From assembly GCA_002197995.1 (NCBI GenBank), contig NGZR01000005.1, positions 5,146,001 to 5,210,000 of the forward strand: a stretch of 64,000 nt of DNA, read 5' to 3'. The notes beneath the pieces were generated by a model, which was not told the origin of the DNA, did no database searches, and saw only the letters and a list, made by a program, of their open reading frames with translations. This DNA is from Gaeumannomyces sp. JS-464. Its lineage: Eukaryota > Ascomycota > Sordariomycetes > Magnaporthales > Magnaporthaceae. Positions 1-13,120 of this stretch are shown here, in pieces. The stretch's first letter is position 1. Every line of letters starts with the position of its first letter. A program made the position numbers and the translations under genes.

Positions 1-3000
1 AGTCACTGAACAGCTCTATACGAGAGCTCCGGATTGCTGCCGGGTAAGAAACATCCCGGATGGGGGCGTTCGAGGCGGCAAGAATGCTAACCTGACGTAG
101 GAGGGCACTGGCTACTTTTTTGAGAGATCGAGAGTCGGCCACGCCTGGAACCCGAGACGTCATCAATGGGAACAAATCGATCGCTTTCGGCGTCCTCAAA
201 ACTCTCTCGGACAAGGACGTCGCGCACCTGAATGAAACATGCATCATGGCATGGGGCCAGATGGGAATGTGAGTGGAAACGCACGATCGTAGCCCTCTGG
301 TCGTGCAAATCACCACAGCTAACAGATATGAGTAGAATCGTCTCCGATAAGGAACTAAACCTAGTTCTTGTGCAACTCCTGGACTTTTTAGGCCATCGCA
401 ATACCATTGTATCGGCCTTCGCCTTCAACGAGGTATGCGGAGGAGAGGATTTCACTTGGAGCCCCAAGAAAGGTGCTGACGTAGCCTCTTAGATACTGAA
501 TCTCGCAAGCGCCCGGAACACGACCCCGCGGCGACTCTTCGAACCGTTCTGGAGGAGTATCGCGTTTACTACGGTCAAAGACATCATTACCAGACCACAG
601 ACCACCAGACTTACTGCGGAAATACTGCAGCTTAGCGTCCCTGAGCACCTGTTGCTTGTGCAGCAGTACGCTCTTCCTTGGCTGGTCTTGACCAAGAAGA
701 AGGAAGTGGTGCAGAAGTTTGCGGAAGCACGCGGGGAAGCAGAAGCTTGGAAGCCTTGCCTGGACAATGCAAACCTGAGCTATATCCTCGCTTTGCTGTT
801 GGTGCAAGACGCGCCGAATATCCAGGACTTCGTCCTGTCGACACTTCAGCATATCTCTTCGCATTTCGACAACATCACCTTCCAGGCTCTAATCGGCTCA
901 GAAACAGTCCTTACCGTGCTGGAGCTGCTCAGGGACGCCGGAGAGGCCAACAACGAGCGGAAAGAGCGGGTATGCCATTCTATGTCCCTCTAGTCCGCTG
1001 GGATTCTGTGGTTCCTAGCGATTATGCTGACTAGGATGACGACAGATTCGGCTTGCTCTGAGCACAATGGCGTGCATTCTGATCGACGGCAAACAGACGA
1101 AGGTTAAGAAGAAGACTCTCGTCGCGCGATTTCTTCAACAACATGCCCTCGGGTTGACAGCCCACCTGGCCGAGGTCATTAACGACGGGTCCTCGAGGCA
1201 TTACCCCGTCCATGAGCAAAAGAGATCGATTAGAGCGATGGAGGAGATGATCAAGATGTGCACATCCCTTATCAGGGTTGCTAGGCCTCAGGTAAGGAAG
1301 ATACGCCATGTTAAGTAGAATGCTCTCAGAGGGGAAGCTAACGTTCACCAAGATCTCTGCCTTTTTGCTCTCTGCCCTTTCATACGACGAACTCAGAGCC
1401 AGTGCCTTTTCTTGCTGGGCCGCCTTTCTCATGAATCTCGACGATGAGGACGTCGACATATTGATGGAAACGACCTTTTTCATCATCGGCAACTACTGGG
1501 AGACGCTCGACGACCCGACAAAGGACGTCTGCAAGAGCATACTAAACCGACTGCTCACCAAGAATCACGGCCTGTTAGAGGGCAAAATCAACGAGCTCCC
1601 GTCCTTCAGCAACCTTCCTGGTCTCGCCGACGCCGAGAGCCGTCTCAATTCGCTGAGGAAACCGCTTGACAGCCGGGCGTCATTCATGATATTCTCAAAA
1701 CGGCTGAGCAACGAAAATCCTGGCGTTGTGCTGCAGGCACTGACAGAACTCTCAGCATACCTGCGCGAACACCAAGCGTTCATCCAGACATCAGCCATTG
1801 GCGAGCAGCCCGATACGGCTGTGACGACGCTTCTGCGGGCGTTGCTTGACTGTGCGTCCAAGTACAACGGCCTGCAGCCCGAAATCGGCAGCCTTTGCGT
1901 CCAGTGCCTTGGAAGCATTGGCTGCCTCGACTCGAATCGGCTCGAGGCTGTGCGCGAACAACGCCAAGTTCGTGGTATTGCAAAATTTTAAAGAGGCTAG
2001 CGAGACGACAGACTTCGTCCTCTTCATCTTGGAGGAGGTTCTGGTCAAGGCGTTCCTTTCGGCGACCGACACCAGCTTCCAAGGCTACCTGTCCTATGCT
2101 ATGCAAGAGCTCCTCGAGAGGACTGACTTCAAGACTGCATGGGTACTGAAGGGACCTGACGGGCAGCACGTGCTCGAGAAATACATGAAGCTGCCCGAGA
2201 ATGTCAGGGAGGTGTTGACGCCGTTTATGAGCTCGAGATACCGCGTCAAGCCTATCGCGCAGCAGAACGTCGAGTATCCTATCTTCCGCCCGAGCAAGCC
2301 GTATGGAAATTGGCTGCGAGCTATCGTCTCCGACCTGCTGCACAAGGGCCAGAATCCGTTTGCACAGATCCTATTCGAGCCTCTGCGCCGGGTCATCAAG
2401 GTCAAAGACCTCGCCGTCGCCGAGTTTCTCCTGCCCTATCTGGTCATTCACATCGTCGTAGGCGATGAGAATGTCAAGGCGGACCGGGAGGGCGTGCTTA
2501 ATGAGCTGCGGAACATACTCCTGTCGGAGCTCCCGGAGAATGCATCCTACGCAGAGCGGGAAAACATGAGGCTTTATTGCGAGGTAAGCTCTAATCTTCT
2601 ACCCATGCCGTTCCTGTTCCCTGATAACTGATAATCCCGGCCAGGCCGTCTTCCGCGTGCTCGACTACTCGACGAGATGGCTGCAGATGCGGAAGGTACA
2701 GGATAGTCAACGAGATCTAAGACAACGGGAACCGCCAGCGCCCAGCCCCGAGATCAAACGGGTGGAGCAATTGATCAAGGCGATCCCGGCGGACCTGATT
2801 GCGCGCCGGGCCATGGACTGCGGGCAATATGCAAGGGCCCTCTTCAACCTGGAGCCGCACGCGACTAAGATGCGCAATAACCCTAAGGCGGACAAGGAGG
2901 AGACAAACCGGCTGCTATCGGAACTGCAGTACATATACACGCAGATCGACGAACCGGACGGTCTCGAGGGCATCTCGGCCAGACTGGGCGTCGTGGATCT

Positions 3001-5963
3001 CAATCAGCAAATCCTAAGCCACAGGAAGGCTGGAAGGTGGTCGCAGGCGCAGGCCTGGTATGAGCTCCGACTGGCGGAGGAGCCAAACAACGTCGAGGTC
3101 CAGCTTGATCTCCTGACCTGTCTCAAAGAGTCGGGCCAGTACGGTGAGTGGCCGAGTGCCGTGGTTGTGCTGTTTCTCAAGCAAGCTCTATCAAGGCTGA
3201 CGGCAGAGTTCCCATGTTTGCAGACGTTGCTATAAACTATGTCGAGGGTATTAGCACGACCCCGGCGACCATCAACCGCATTGCGCCGTTCGCGGTGGAG
3301 GCGTCTTGGGCGACGGGCAGATGGGAGACGGTACAGAAGTACTTAAATTCCTACAACGCAGGAGACGTCACCGAGGTCTTCAATCTTGGGATTGGACAGG
3401 CCTTGATGTGCCTCCGAGAGGGCAGGCGGGACCAGTTTGCTGAGTACGTGCACCTGCTCAGGGACAAGGTCAGCGCGTCCATGTCGCACTCGGCCACCTC
3501 GTCGCTGCAGGCCTGCCACGATGCCATGCTCAAAGCCCACGTGCTCACCGACCTGGAGCTCATCGCCGAGCGGAGTGCGCAGGCGGCCGATCAGGCTCAG
3601 GGACCCGATCAGCAGGAGACCTCGACAATGCTAAGCCGCCGCCTCGAGGTAATCGGTGCATATGTCAACGATAAGCAGTATCTGCTGGGAATAAGGAGGG
3701 CGGCGATGGAGTTGATGCGTCCACAGTTCGGAGACGGAGACATCTCATCGCTTTGGCTGACCAGCGCCCGGCTAGCGAGGAAGGCCGGATCGATGCACCA
3801 GTCCTTCAACGCCGTCCTCCACGCGCACCGTCTGGGCGACGATTCGGCCACCATTGACAACGCCCGACTCTTATGGAAAGAGGGGAACCATCGAAAAGCC
3901 ATACAGGTGCTGCAGAGCGCTATTTCCAGCAACAACTTCATCGGTCACAGCCTGGGCACTTCGGTGCCCACATCCAGCAAGAGCCAAGAGACCCAGAAAC
4001 AACTCGTGACGGCACAGGCCCATCTGCTCTTAGCCAAGTGGCAGGACTCCGCGGGCCAGACGCACGCGAGCGCGCTGCGCCAGCAGTATCAGCTTGCCGC
4101 CAAGACGCATTCCCACTGGGAGAAGGGTCACTACTATCTCGGCCGCCACTACAAGAAGGTACTCGAATCCGAACAGGCACTCAAACCCATGGACCAGAGC
4201 GACGAGTTTCTGAGCGGAGAGACGGCGAAGCTCGTGATCGAAAACTACATCCGGTCTCTCAACTATGGAACCAAGTACCTGTATCAGACACTCCCACGCA
4301 TTCTTACCCTGTGGCTCGAGCTAGGATCCCAAGTGGACAAGCCGATGTTGGAAGGGAAGATTTCGCCCTCACGAGAGCTGCAACAGCGGAGAAAGATGAC
4401 ACTGGAGGCTTTGCACAAATACTTGGAGCGGCACATGCAGCGGATGCCCGCTTATATCTTCTACACGGCGCTGCCGCAGATTGTGGCGCGCATCGCACAT
4501 CCTAACGCGGGCGTCTTTCGGCTCCTGCAAGCCATCATCGTCAAGGTGGTAGAAGCCCATCCGCGCCAGGCGCTCTGGTCGCTCTTCGGTATCATGACGA
4601 CGAAGACGACATCGGACAGGAAGACGCGGGGCTTGCAGATCATTCAGTCGCTAAACAAGGCCAGCAAGAAGGTGGATGGCACCGGCTACGACCTGCGGCA
4701 GCTGATCCGTTCCGGGGAGAAGCTTGCGGATCAGCTCCTTCTTGCTTGCCAGAACGGGGACTTCCAGAGCAACCGGACGACGACGGCCAGTCTCAGCAAA
4801 GACCTGAACTTCAATTCCAAGTGTACGCCTTGTCCGCTGGTTGTGCCGATAGAGACATGCCTCACACCGACACTGCCGGCGTTGACGGATAACGTGCGAA
4901 AGCACGCGGCGTTCAGCCAGGACCTCGTCTCGATACACATGTTCCTGGACGAAGTACTTGTGCTCAGCTCGCTAGCCAAGCCTCGCAAGCTTCTGGCACG
5001 AGGCTCGGACGGGCGGACTTACGGGCTGATGGTCAAGCCCAAGGATGACCTGCGAACGGATCAGCGGCTGATGGAGTTCAACGGCATGATCAACCGGTCG
5101 CTGAAGCGGGACGCGGAGAGCAGCCGACGGCAGCTGTACATCCGGACGTACGCGGTGACGCCGCTGAACGAGGAGTGCGGTATCATTGAGTGGGTGGACG
5201 GGCTCAAGACGCTGCGCGATATCCTACTGGGCATCTACCGGACAATGGGCATCACTCCAAACTACAACATGATCGGCCAGATGATGAAGGACGCGGCGGC
5301 GATGGATGGGCGCAACGTGCGCATCTTCAGCCAGGACATTCTGGGCATGTTCCCGGCAGTGCTTCCGCTGTGGTTCACGTCGCAGTTCCCGAACCCGTCG
5401 GCGTGGTTCGCGGCGCGGCTCAAGTACACGCGGTCGTGCGCCGTCATGTCAATGGTGGGCACGATCCTGGGGCTGGGCGACCGGCACGGCGAGAACGTGC
5501 TGCTGCAGAAAGGGGACGGCGGGGTGTTCCACGTGGACTTCAACTGCCTGTTCGACAAAGGGCTCACGTTCGCGACCCCCGAGCGGGTGCCGTTCCGGCT
5601 GACGCACAACATGCAGGCGGCCATGGGCATGTGCGGGCACGAGGGGCGTTCCGCAAGTGCTCGGAGCTGACGCTCAGCATCCTGCGGCAGCAGGAGGAGA
5701 CGCTCATGACGATCCTCGAGGCGTTCGTGCACGACCCGACGCTGGACCTGCAGAAGGAGAAGAAGAACCGGGCCAACGGCGGCGGCGGCGTCCGGCTCAA
5801 CCCACAGAGTGTTGTGGAGAGCATCCGGCGCAAGGTGAGGGGCCTGCTGCCGGAGGAGAGCATCCCGCTCGGGGTGGAGGGCCAAGTGGAGGAGCTGATC
5901 AAGCAGGCGATCGACCATAAAAACCTGACGGCCATGTACATTGGGTGGTGTCCGTTCCTTTGA
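1..5963 (+). CDS. mec1: ATR/Mec1 family PI3K-like checkpoint kinase, 3' part
   Basis: Orthologue of Mec1/ATR (mus-9 of Neurospora, uvsB of Aspergillus), the nuclear kinase that senses RPA-coated ssDNA and starts the replication-stress checkpoint. The 5' end is outside the window. Exons I read are 1-43, 101-268, 336-433, 493-969, 1046-1291, 1353-2583, 2645-3143 and 3209-5963, all with in-phase GT-AG junctions. The UME-type helical region around 1046-1500 has the motif SAFSCWAAF. FAT repeats follow to about 4650. The kinase domain (about 4930-5640) carries the catalytic loop LGLGDRHGEN and the metal-binding HVDFNCLFDKG. The FATC tail ends in YIGWCPFL. Two frame breaks occur: near 1965-1975, just after EAVREQR, and near 5643-5648 in a G run (gaggggcg), which separates kinase from FATC. 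Both look like single missing bases. The family identity is certain; the intactness of the allele is not. Confidence 0.95.
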
Positions 5964-6846
5964 TGCGGCGGCGGCTGCGGAGAGACTGAGACCGCCCGGG
6001 GGGCTGTTGGGGCAAGTTTGCTGCTTTGTAGATTTCACCACTGCTTCCAGCTCAACTATCATAAACTGACGAGATGGGTACAAATGTATATATTTTCTTC
6101 TCGAGTTTTATCCCTCAAGCCCGGCAGAGATATGTAGTGTACTTGAGCCGCGGATCCAATTCTTTGTCAAAGAGCACGATCGCACGAGCACGAAAGTTTG
6201 CCTCTGATGTGGTGTGTCTTGGCGATCAAATTGAGGGCTACGAACTGCCAAAATCAGTGGACTGGAAGAACGTAGAGCCCGGTTATAGTGCTGAACCCCC
6301 TAAACATAGGCCGCTGACGACCCGCTAAACGGTCGCGCGCGCGCAAGCACCGCCTAAGCAAAGGAGCTGTAGCCGTTTTCAGTCGCCCCTGCCCGTTCCT
6401 TTTTTGAACGTGCAATTTTATCTTTTTTTCTCATTTGATTTGATTTGTTCCCCTGCTGCCTCGCGTCCCAGATAAAACTTCCCAGCTCTCCTCGCGCGCA
6501 TCTTCCCAGCCGGAGCAAAAACAAACCTCTCAGCAGGAAGTCTTCTTCCTTTTCTCGCATCGCCCTCTCTTCTTTTTTTTTTTCTTTGCCGTTCGTATTT
6601 TGTCGAGGCGACCGACGTTGCTGTTGCAACCCAAAGAGAGCCCGGCGACTCCCCAGCGAAACGCCAGCTCAAACCAGGCGTCTACCCATCTAGCTCCCTC
6701 CCAATCGACCAAAAAAAAACCAACACAAAAAAGGGTGCGCGTGTTTGCGCGTCAGCTCCGCGTCGAGTCCTTGGCGCCCCCAGCTTCAAGCATCTTGACA
6801 GTGGTTTATCTCAGCCGGCGCAAAAGAATCGGCGAACCACTTGATC
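5964..6846. other. Spacer between ATR 3' end and PARP-zinc-finger gene
   Basis: No coding region seen. The left half should hold the ATR 3' UTR. The right half (about 6420-6800) is rich in T and CT runs, with short poly-A near 6711, as expected for a promoter and 5' UTR of the plus-strand gene that starts at 6847. Confidence 0.6.
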
Positions 6847-8645
6847 ATGTCGTCGTATCGCATTGGTATGTGTTGACTCCTGTTCACTTCTACCTCCCGC
6901 GCGGTTGCCTCTATCTTTGCTGGCATCTCCACGCGTTCGGACCGTCATCGTCGCCTCGACGAATCACCTGCACCTAGCTTGGAGCGCGCCGTCGTCGCTA
7001 GATATCCAACACAACAACATCAACCCCAATTCACTTTTCTTCACCAACTGTATCACAGCAATTTATCGCCTTGTAAAACCTTTGCGCTTGTGTGCCAAGC
7101 ATCGACTAACATGTGCGCCTGGGGCCCTTCTTCTAGAGCTCTCGCCCAACAACCGGGCGGGATGCCAGGACACTGTCTGCAAGCAGGCCAAGGTGAAGAT
7201 CACCAAAGGCGAGCTCAGGTTTGCCACCTGGGTCACTGTCCCCGGAAGTGAACATGCCAGTTGGAAGTACAAGCACTGGTACGCGAATACATAACCCTCA
7301 TCTACCCCGTGCTATAATAATAAAAAAGAAAAGAAAAAAAATCTAACATAGCCTCGTACTTCCAACGCCACACCTGCACAGGGGCTGCGTCTCCGGGTCT
7401 CAGATCCAGAACCTCAGGGATTCAATCGAGAAGGATGACTCGTATGACTGGGAGGGGATTGACGGCTACGATGAGCTGAAGTGAGCCTGCCCTCGTTCTT
7501 TCACCTTGCCCGGGCTAGGACTGACATCGCCACCGCGCAGTGACCACCCCGACATCCAGGCCAAGATCCGCCGTGTCGTCGAGCAGGGTCATATCGACGC
7601 TGAGGACTTCAAGGGTGTAAGCGGGCAAATTCCTCACCCCACTGCCTCCGTGTCAGAGTAAGGCTGGTTAACCTTTCCATATGACAGGACCCTGAGTTCA
7701 ATGTGCCTGGCTCTCGCGGCATCCGTGGTCGCAAGAAGGTCAAGGAGCTCAAGGAGGCCATCGAGGACGAGGAGTCCGATGGTGATGAGGTATTTACAAG
7801 TCCACAGCTCACCGCCTGGTCTGCCTCAGTGATTAAACCGGCTTGCTCACATTCTTCTTATTCCAAGGAGGCCGCCCCGGTGAAGAAGGCACCTGCCAAG
7901 CGGGGTCGCAAGAAGGCTGCTGCCGAGGACGACGACGAGGAGTCCAAGCCTGCCAAGAAGCAGGCTCGTGGTTCTCGCAAGTCCAACGCCCCGGCCGCGG
8001 CCGGAGATGACGAAGAGGAAACCAAGCCGGCCAAAAAGAAGGCCGCCGGCTCTCGCAAGTCAAACACTTCGGCTGTTGCCGCTGCTGATGACGACGAGGA
8101 GGACGTTGCCAAGCCAGTCAAGAAGCAGGCCCGCGGCTCTCGCAAGTCCAACGCCTCGGCTGCTGCCAAGGACACGGATGAGGAGGAGGACGCTGCACCC
8201 GCCGCTGAGGCTAAGGCCCCGAAGAGGAAGCGAGGTGCCGCGTCCCAGAAGGAGCCCGAGAATGAGGCCGATCAAGAGGAGAAACCGGCTCCGGCGGCTA
8301 AGCGCCCGCGTGGCCGACCCAAGAAGTCAGAGACCGCTTCCAAGCCCGAGCCCGAGGCTGAGGCTGATGAGGCTGAGGCTGAGCCGGCCCCGAAGCGCGG
8401 CCGCAAGGGTAAGGCCGCTGCCGCTGCTCCTGAGCCCAAGTCAGACGAGGCCGAGGAATCGGAGTCCAAAGAGGAAGCCCCCAAGCGCGGGCGCAAGGCC
8501 AAGGCTGCTGCCCCCGCCGCCTCCAAACGGGCCGGCCGTCCCAGGAAGAGGTATGCTGTTCCTGTTGATCTACCATGGTGATGCCTTGGCGGACGATGAA
8601 CGACAATGATCTAACTTTGTGCACCACCTTCCGTCTAGCACTTGA
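6847..8645 (+). CDS. PARP-type zinc-finger protein with AT-hook tail
   Basis: Seven exons: 6847-6865, 7137-7278, 7382-7480, 7541-7616, 7688-7789, 7868-8550, 8639-8645. They join in phase to give 375 residues starting MSSYRIELSPNN. Residues about 7-65 form a PARP-type zinc finger. Visible ligands are two Cys in GCQDTVC and the His-x2-Cys of KHWGC, with the family motif KGELRFATW. PARP fingers bind nicked or broken DNA; no ligase or ADP-ribosyl transferase domain follows, so this is a stand-alone finger protein of the kind common in ascomycetes. From about residue 150 the chain is Lys/Ala/Glu-rich and disordered, with three copies of a KKQARGSRKSN-like unit and the AT-hook RPRGRPKK plus several KRGRK cores. 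The 78-nt stretch 7790-7867 has no stop, so its retention would add 26 residues. A nuclear DNA-binding role is inferred. No frame breaks were seen here. Confidence 0.85.
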
Positions 8646-10912
8646 GACCCTTGGCCTGCTACACCTGTTGTGGAATATCTGGACGCTTCTTCCTTCAAAG
8701 CCGGCTTCCCAGCTGACCCCCATCCGCTCAGGCAAGATGGGCCTGCGCGGTCCGACATTAAAAGAATCTCGCCAAATGATTTGCCTCGTGCGCCATTTTG
8801 TTTTCACCTCACTGTGTTATTGGACGGTTCCACTGTTTGTGTTAGTTGCTTTGAGACGATACCTGACTGTTCTGGAGACAAACTGAAAAAAATGAAAAAA
8901 AAAAAAAAAAAATGACAGCTTTGTTGATTGTCATGAGAGCTAGCACCTATTTACGCCCAGGTTTGTGCGGCTTTCCATGACTATACAGCATTGCGGGAGG
9001 GGAATGATGGAGGTGGACGAGGTAAAGCCCTACTCGCTGTGTGTGACAGCAACCGACGGAAGAACGAACTTCACCTGTCGCTCTAGGTCGATGCAATATC
9101 ATTGCCTGTGTTGTTATCACTGTCTTGTGATATTGGCCAGCTGCGGCCGTGACAGCCCGATCATTCTGTGCCAGTAACATCTTTGCATGACCTACATGCA
9201 AGTTAACTGTTCTCGGGCCCATTGCTGTAAGAAAAGGGCAATCCAGACCGGTCGGTATACTTGCTTTTTTTTCTATTAGTGAGATGCCACTCATCGCCGA
9301 CTCGTTACTGTCGAGCCAGCCCTAAGTGAGCATGGAACATCACGTGGGGATCTCAACCTCTTTTGTCAATATGCATATTCTCTTAAGCATATCCTTTCAT
9401 GCAGTCCAATATCTAACAACCCAGGGTTATCAGACGGCTGCAACGCACTGCCCCAAGACTCAGAGCTGCTGCAGTTTTGGCCTATACTTCCCAGCCCAAC
9501 CCCTTGAGACTGTGCACGGCGAAAAGCGACCTGACTGGAGCAGCGCCGCGCTCAGGACATGCAGGGCGTGTGTTGCGTATGCCCCTCCTGACCTGGCAGC
9601 AGGCTCGGCGCTCGAAGCCCGCTCGGCATTAATACAGTCCTCTTCGGTTATTGACAAACACGTGCCGTCACCGGAAAGAGTAAACAACCCACTTCTTTGT
9701 GACCAAAGGCAGCCTAGCTGGCTGGCCCGGGCACAGCCCAGATGCCGTAGCCTGATACGGAGACTGGCAACTCATAGGCCATCCATGATGACACCGTGCA
9801 GTCACTGGATAACGCCGCATCAGCCTATGAGAAGGAGGGGGGAGGGGGGCTCCTAGCGTAAAAGAGCCGAGCCAACTGAAGTGGCAGTACCCACAGAGAG
9901 GTACTTTTTTTTTCTCTCTCTCTCTCCGTCTCAGTAGGGTACGTTGATAGCCTCCCCTGCCCTTGCTCACCGCGTCGTTAACTACCCCATCCCAGCCTAG
10001 ATCAGGCACGTACGCCCCTCCCTTGGTGGTGGCGCTGCTGCCCGAGATCCTCCCTCTCCTCCTTCTCCTCCACCCCTCCCACTCAACCCCCATGGTTTGC
10101 CTTGGACGGCTTGGGGACCGAGCTGACTGGCTGACCGACCACCGTCGGTCCAGTAGCGGTAGCGTAGAGGCCCACCCCAGACAACGGGAGTGAAGACCGG
10201 TAAGGCGTCAGAGGAGGAGGGGAGTGAACCCATCCGTCCGCCCATCCGCCCGGGGGATACGATTGGCCATGACGAGCCCGAGCGACTCGCCGTCGTGCTG
10301 CTCGATGACGAAGATGGCTTTTCGGAGGGTCTTTTTTTTGCCGGAAACACGCCCCAAACGGTGACCGCCTCTCTTTTTCTGGTTACCCGCCCTTTTGCTG
10401 CTGCTGCCATCGACACCCATGCGGGCCTAGGTAACTGCTGCGCATGCATGACCGGTGCCCGCAGCGGCTCTTTAGGTAGAGCTTTGTAAACAGAAGCAGC
10501 AGCAGCGGCCACAGAAAATGCCGCAGTGTCTTTCGTTGGGGCTTTCCTGGAGGAGGAGTAGAAGAGTGCGAGAGTGAAGGGGATGATCCCGGATTCCAGG
10601 GCTGTAGAGCCGACATCACGGAAAGAGATGTGGCCTTGCATGTCGCCACCCAGGCAGGGCGTTGTGAGGATCCAGGATCCCCTTTTTTAATCATCCCTTT
10701 CCCACCCGAGTGATCCAGTCAGCGCTGATGCTGGTGGCAGTGCCGACATGATGGTGTGGGGGGGACAGACCAGACATACCCTCGCACCACCGGGCATCAG
10801 CATGGCCGAGGAGAGGGCGGGGGCAAAAAAAAAGAGGTGATAGACAGTGGCAGGGAGAGATAGAAGCCCAATGCGGAGCCACGCGGCTCGGCTCCCTATG
10901 AGGCAGGTGAGG

Positions 10913-11000
10913 AACCTAACCTAACCCTATACGCAAGGGCAGCGCGCACACGAGTGGCCGGCAGGCAGGGCAGGGCAGGGCAGGGCAGGGCAGGGCAGGG
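10913..11000 (+). repeat. Telomere-like CCTAA units followed by (CAGGG)7
   Basis: 10913-10930 reads aacctaacctaaccctat, a degenerate CCCTAA-like run. About 35 bp later, 10966-11000 is seven perfect CAGGG units. The GGG tracts spaced by CA satisfy the usual G-quadruplex pattern on the plus strand. Confidence 0.8.
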
Positions 11001-11264
11001 CGGATGACAGGTGACTCACGGCCCATCATCATCCATGAGGTAAACAAAGAGAAGCCCCCTCATGGGCGGCCGTGCGCGCTGCAGCTGCTCGGCCTCGCCC
11101 CGGATAAGGGAGGACGGTGGCGGCTGTGTGTGTGCGGACGGCAGCGCCATGTGCAGGAGACGAGGTTGCAGCGAGCTTAGCTGGCCGGCTTGTGATCGGC
11201 GACGAGGCTTCCGCTGCGTGAGGCGGCGAGGGATGATCGCCGCCCGTCAGGCTGTCGGCCCGCT

Positions 11265-11265
<1 letters not shown>

Positions 11266-11295
<30 letters not shown>
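11266..11295 (+). repeat. Poly-T run, 30 nt
   Basis: Thirty consecutive T directly after cccgctg, in the 8.6-14.9 kb spacer, followed about 25 bp later by a CCAT tetranucleotide repeat (about 11319-11345). The length is probably approximate, given the indel rate seen elsewhere in the window. Confidence 0.85.
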
Positions 11296-11296
<1 letters not shown>

Positions 11297-11316
11297 TGTC
11301 TCTGCCGCGTCCTTTG

Positions 11317-11347
<31 letters not shown>

Positions 11348-11480
11348 AACTTGGAGGATTTGTGAGACCTTCGTTTGGAGTGGTCGTGTTGCCCTGTGCT
11401 TTTGTTTTGGCGCCAGGGCTTGAGCAGAAACGGCCGTGTATCCGCGGCGCAACTGCCTGTATGACCCTCCTTTAGGCACC

Positions 11481-11513
11481 TTTATTATTTATATATATAT
11501 ATTATATACACAC
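11481..11513. repeat. TA-rich microsatellite
   Basis: Alternating TA steps with an interruption, flanked by short T runs, in otherwise GC-rich spacer DNA. A similar element lies at 40101-40141. Confidence 0.75.
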
Positions 11514-13120
11514 ATTTTTTTTTGTCTAATTAGCCTAGCTACTCTTTGTTTTGCCCCTATTTCTTTTTTCCTCGCAACGCAATTCATTCAGGGGGCAACT
11601 TTTGGGTACCAAAGGTCTGGAGAAACCAACCTCTTGGCCTGGAAATGGCCATCGTGACCTCGGCATTTGACCCAGAATCAAGCTCAGCTATTGGACCGAG
11701 CCCCCCTTTTCCCTCCATCTTTCGTAGCTCAGGGGCTACTTGCTCGTCAGGTATCACCGACAACGCACGTATTCGGCGGACACCAGGGAAAAAACAAGAC
11801 GCGGGCCGATGGTGGTCAAAGCTTGTGGCTATATCTGAAGCACGGCGTCTTCGATATAGGACTAACGAAGAGGACAGATAGAGAGGGAATGCGCTCATTT
11901 GCCAGATGGAGAGAAGCCAAAAGAAGAAAAGAAAAAAAAAAGTCCTAGCCTCTCGCTCGGTGTGGCCGGATCCGCCCGCCTGCCGTGGCTGGAGGATCTG
12001 GACGGCAATGTAACTGCTCCTGACTCGACGAAGTCCAAAACTGGGCTATTCTCACCTGGGCCTGGTCCTCTGTTGATAGGTTGGGCAGCCGGGAAAGCAA
12101 GAAAGCGATGCCACCCCCATCGTGCCCGGTGGCTACGCGGCCGCCCTGACGAGCCAGGATCGACAAGTCGCAAGCCTTGGGGCCAGGTTTTGCAGACGGG
12201 AAGGGTTACATGCTATACATGCCATATATGCCACACAATCCTTCCGTCCAAAAAGAATTGCTCTGTTGTAAAGTATTTCGATGCCTTGGGCAGGATGCAT
12301 ATGCGTGGTAGCATTGTGCTGCCGTAAACGCAAGAATGCGGAGAGCAAGTGGAGCGTGGAACTTTGTCTAGGCTGTTCTTTTCATTTCAAGCCCCGAATT
12401 GGTGAGCCACCCATCAGGCTTACGACGGTCGTGCCTCTCTGTGCACATACACGACGGCTTCGCACTGCCGATAGGACAACGATGCTGAACTGGGGTCCCT
12501 GCATCACGGGGCAAGACCAGGGGAGAGGAGAAGGAGGAGGAGGTCGGGAGGAAGGGAATGGCTTCGATGGAAGCAAACAACAAAAGCAATCGGCACGGAG
12601 CGAGCAAATTCGATCGACAAGGATGGCCTGGGGAAGCGTCGGTTGGGCATCAAGAGGAGGCGCCGAGGGCGACACGATGGATCGGTTAAATTGCCCGCTG
12701 GTAGCCGTTTCAGTCCATCCAGTCTTGTGCTTTGTTTTTTCTTCGGGGCGGGAGCACGGACGGCTCGAGCCTTGCGGGGAGAGTCTTTGCCCACGGGTCA
12801 ATCGCGGATGACGATCTCCTGCCGCTTGACTGCCTGTCGTGCTTACTGCGAAGCACCGCACCGCACAGGACTGCACCTCTGCGCTGCACTCCAGTCTCGT
12901 CTCCAGCGGCTTTTTCTGGCAGACCAGCAAGCCGTGGGTGCCCCGGCGGCCGGTGGAGGTCGAACCAGGATGGATTGAGGCAATCGGTACCCAATTGCGG
13001 AGAATTGGTTGGGGATTCCGCAGCGGCCTACAAAAATATCATGCCCTGCGATCCAAGAAAATGTCGCACAGAGAACGGACGAACTGAACATGCCCTTGGT
13101 CTTTGGTGCTACCCGACACT

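Noticed and set aside
5190..5963. Independent gene in the alternative frame over the ATR kinase domain
   Set aside because: Only its last third is real, being the frameshifted ATR FATC end; the first part is a GC-rich shadow of the kinase domain.
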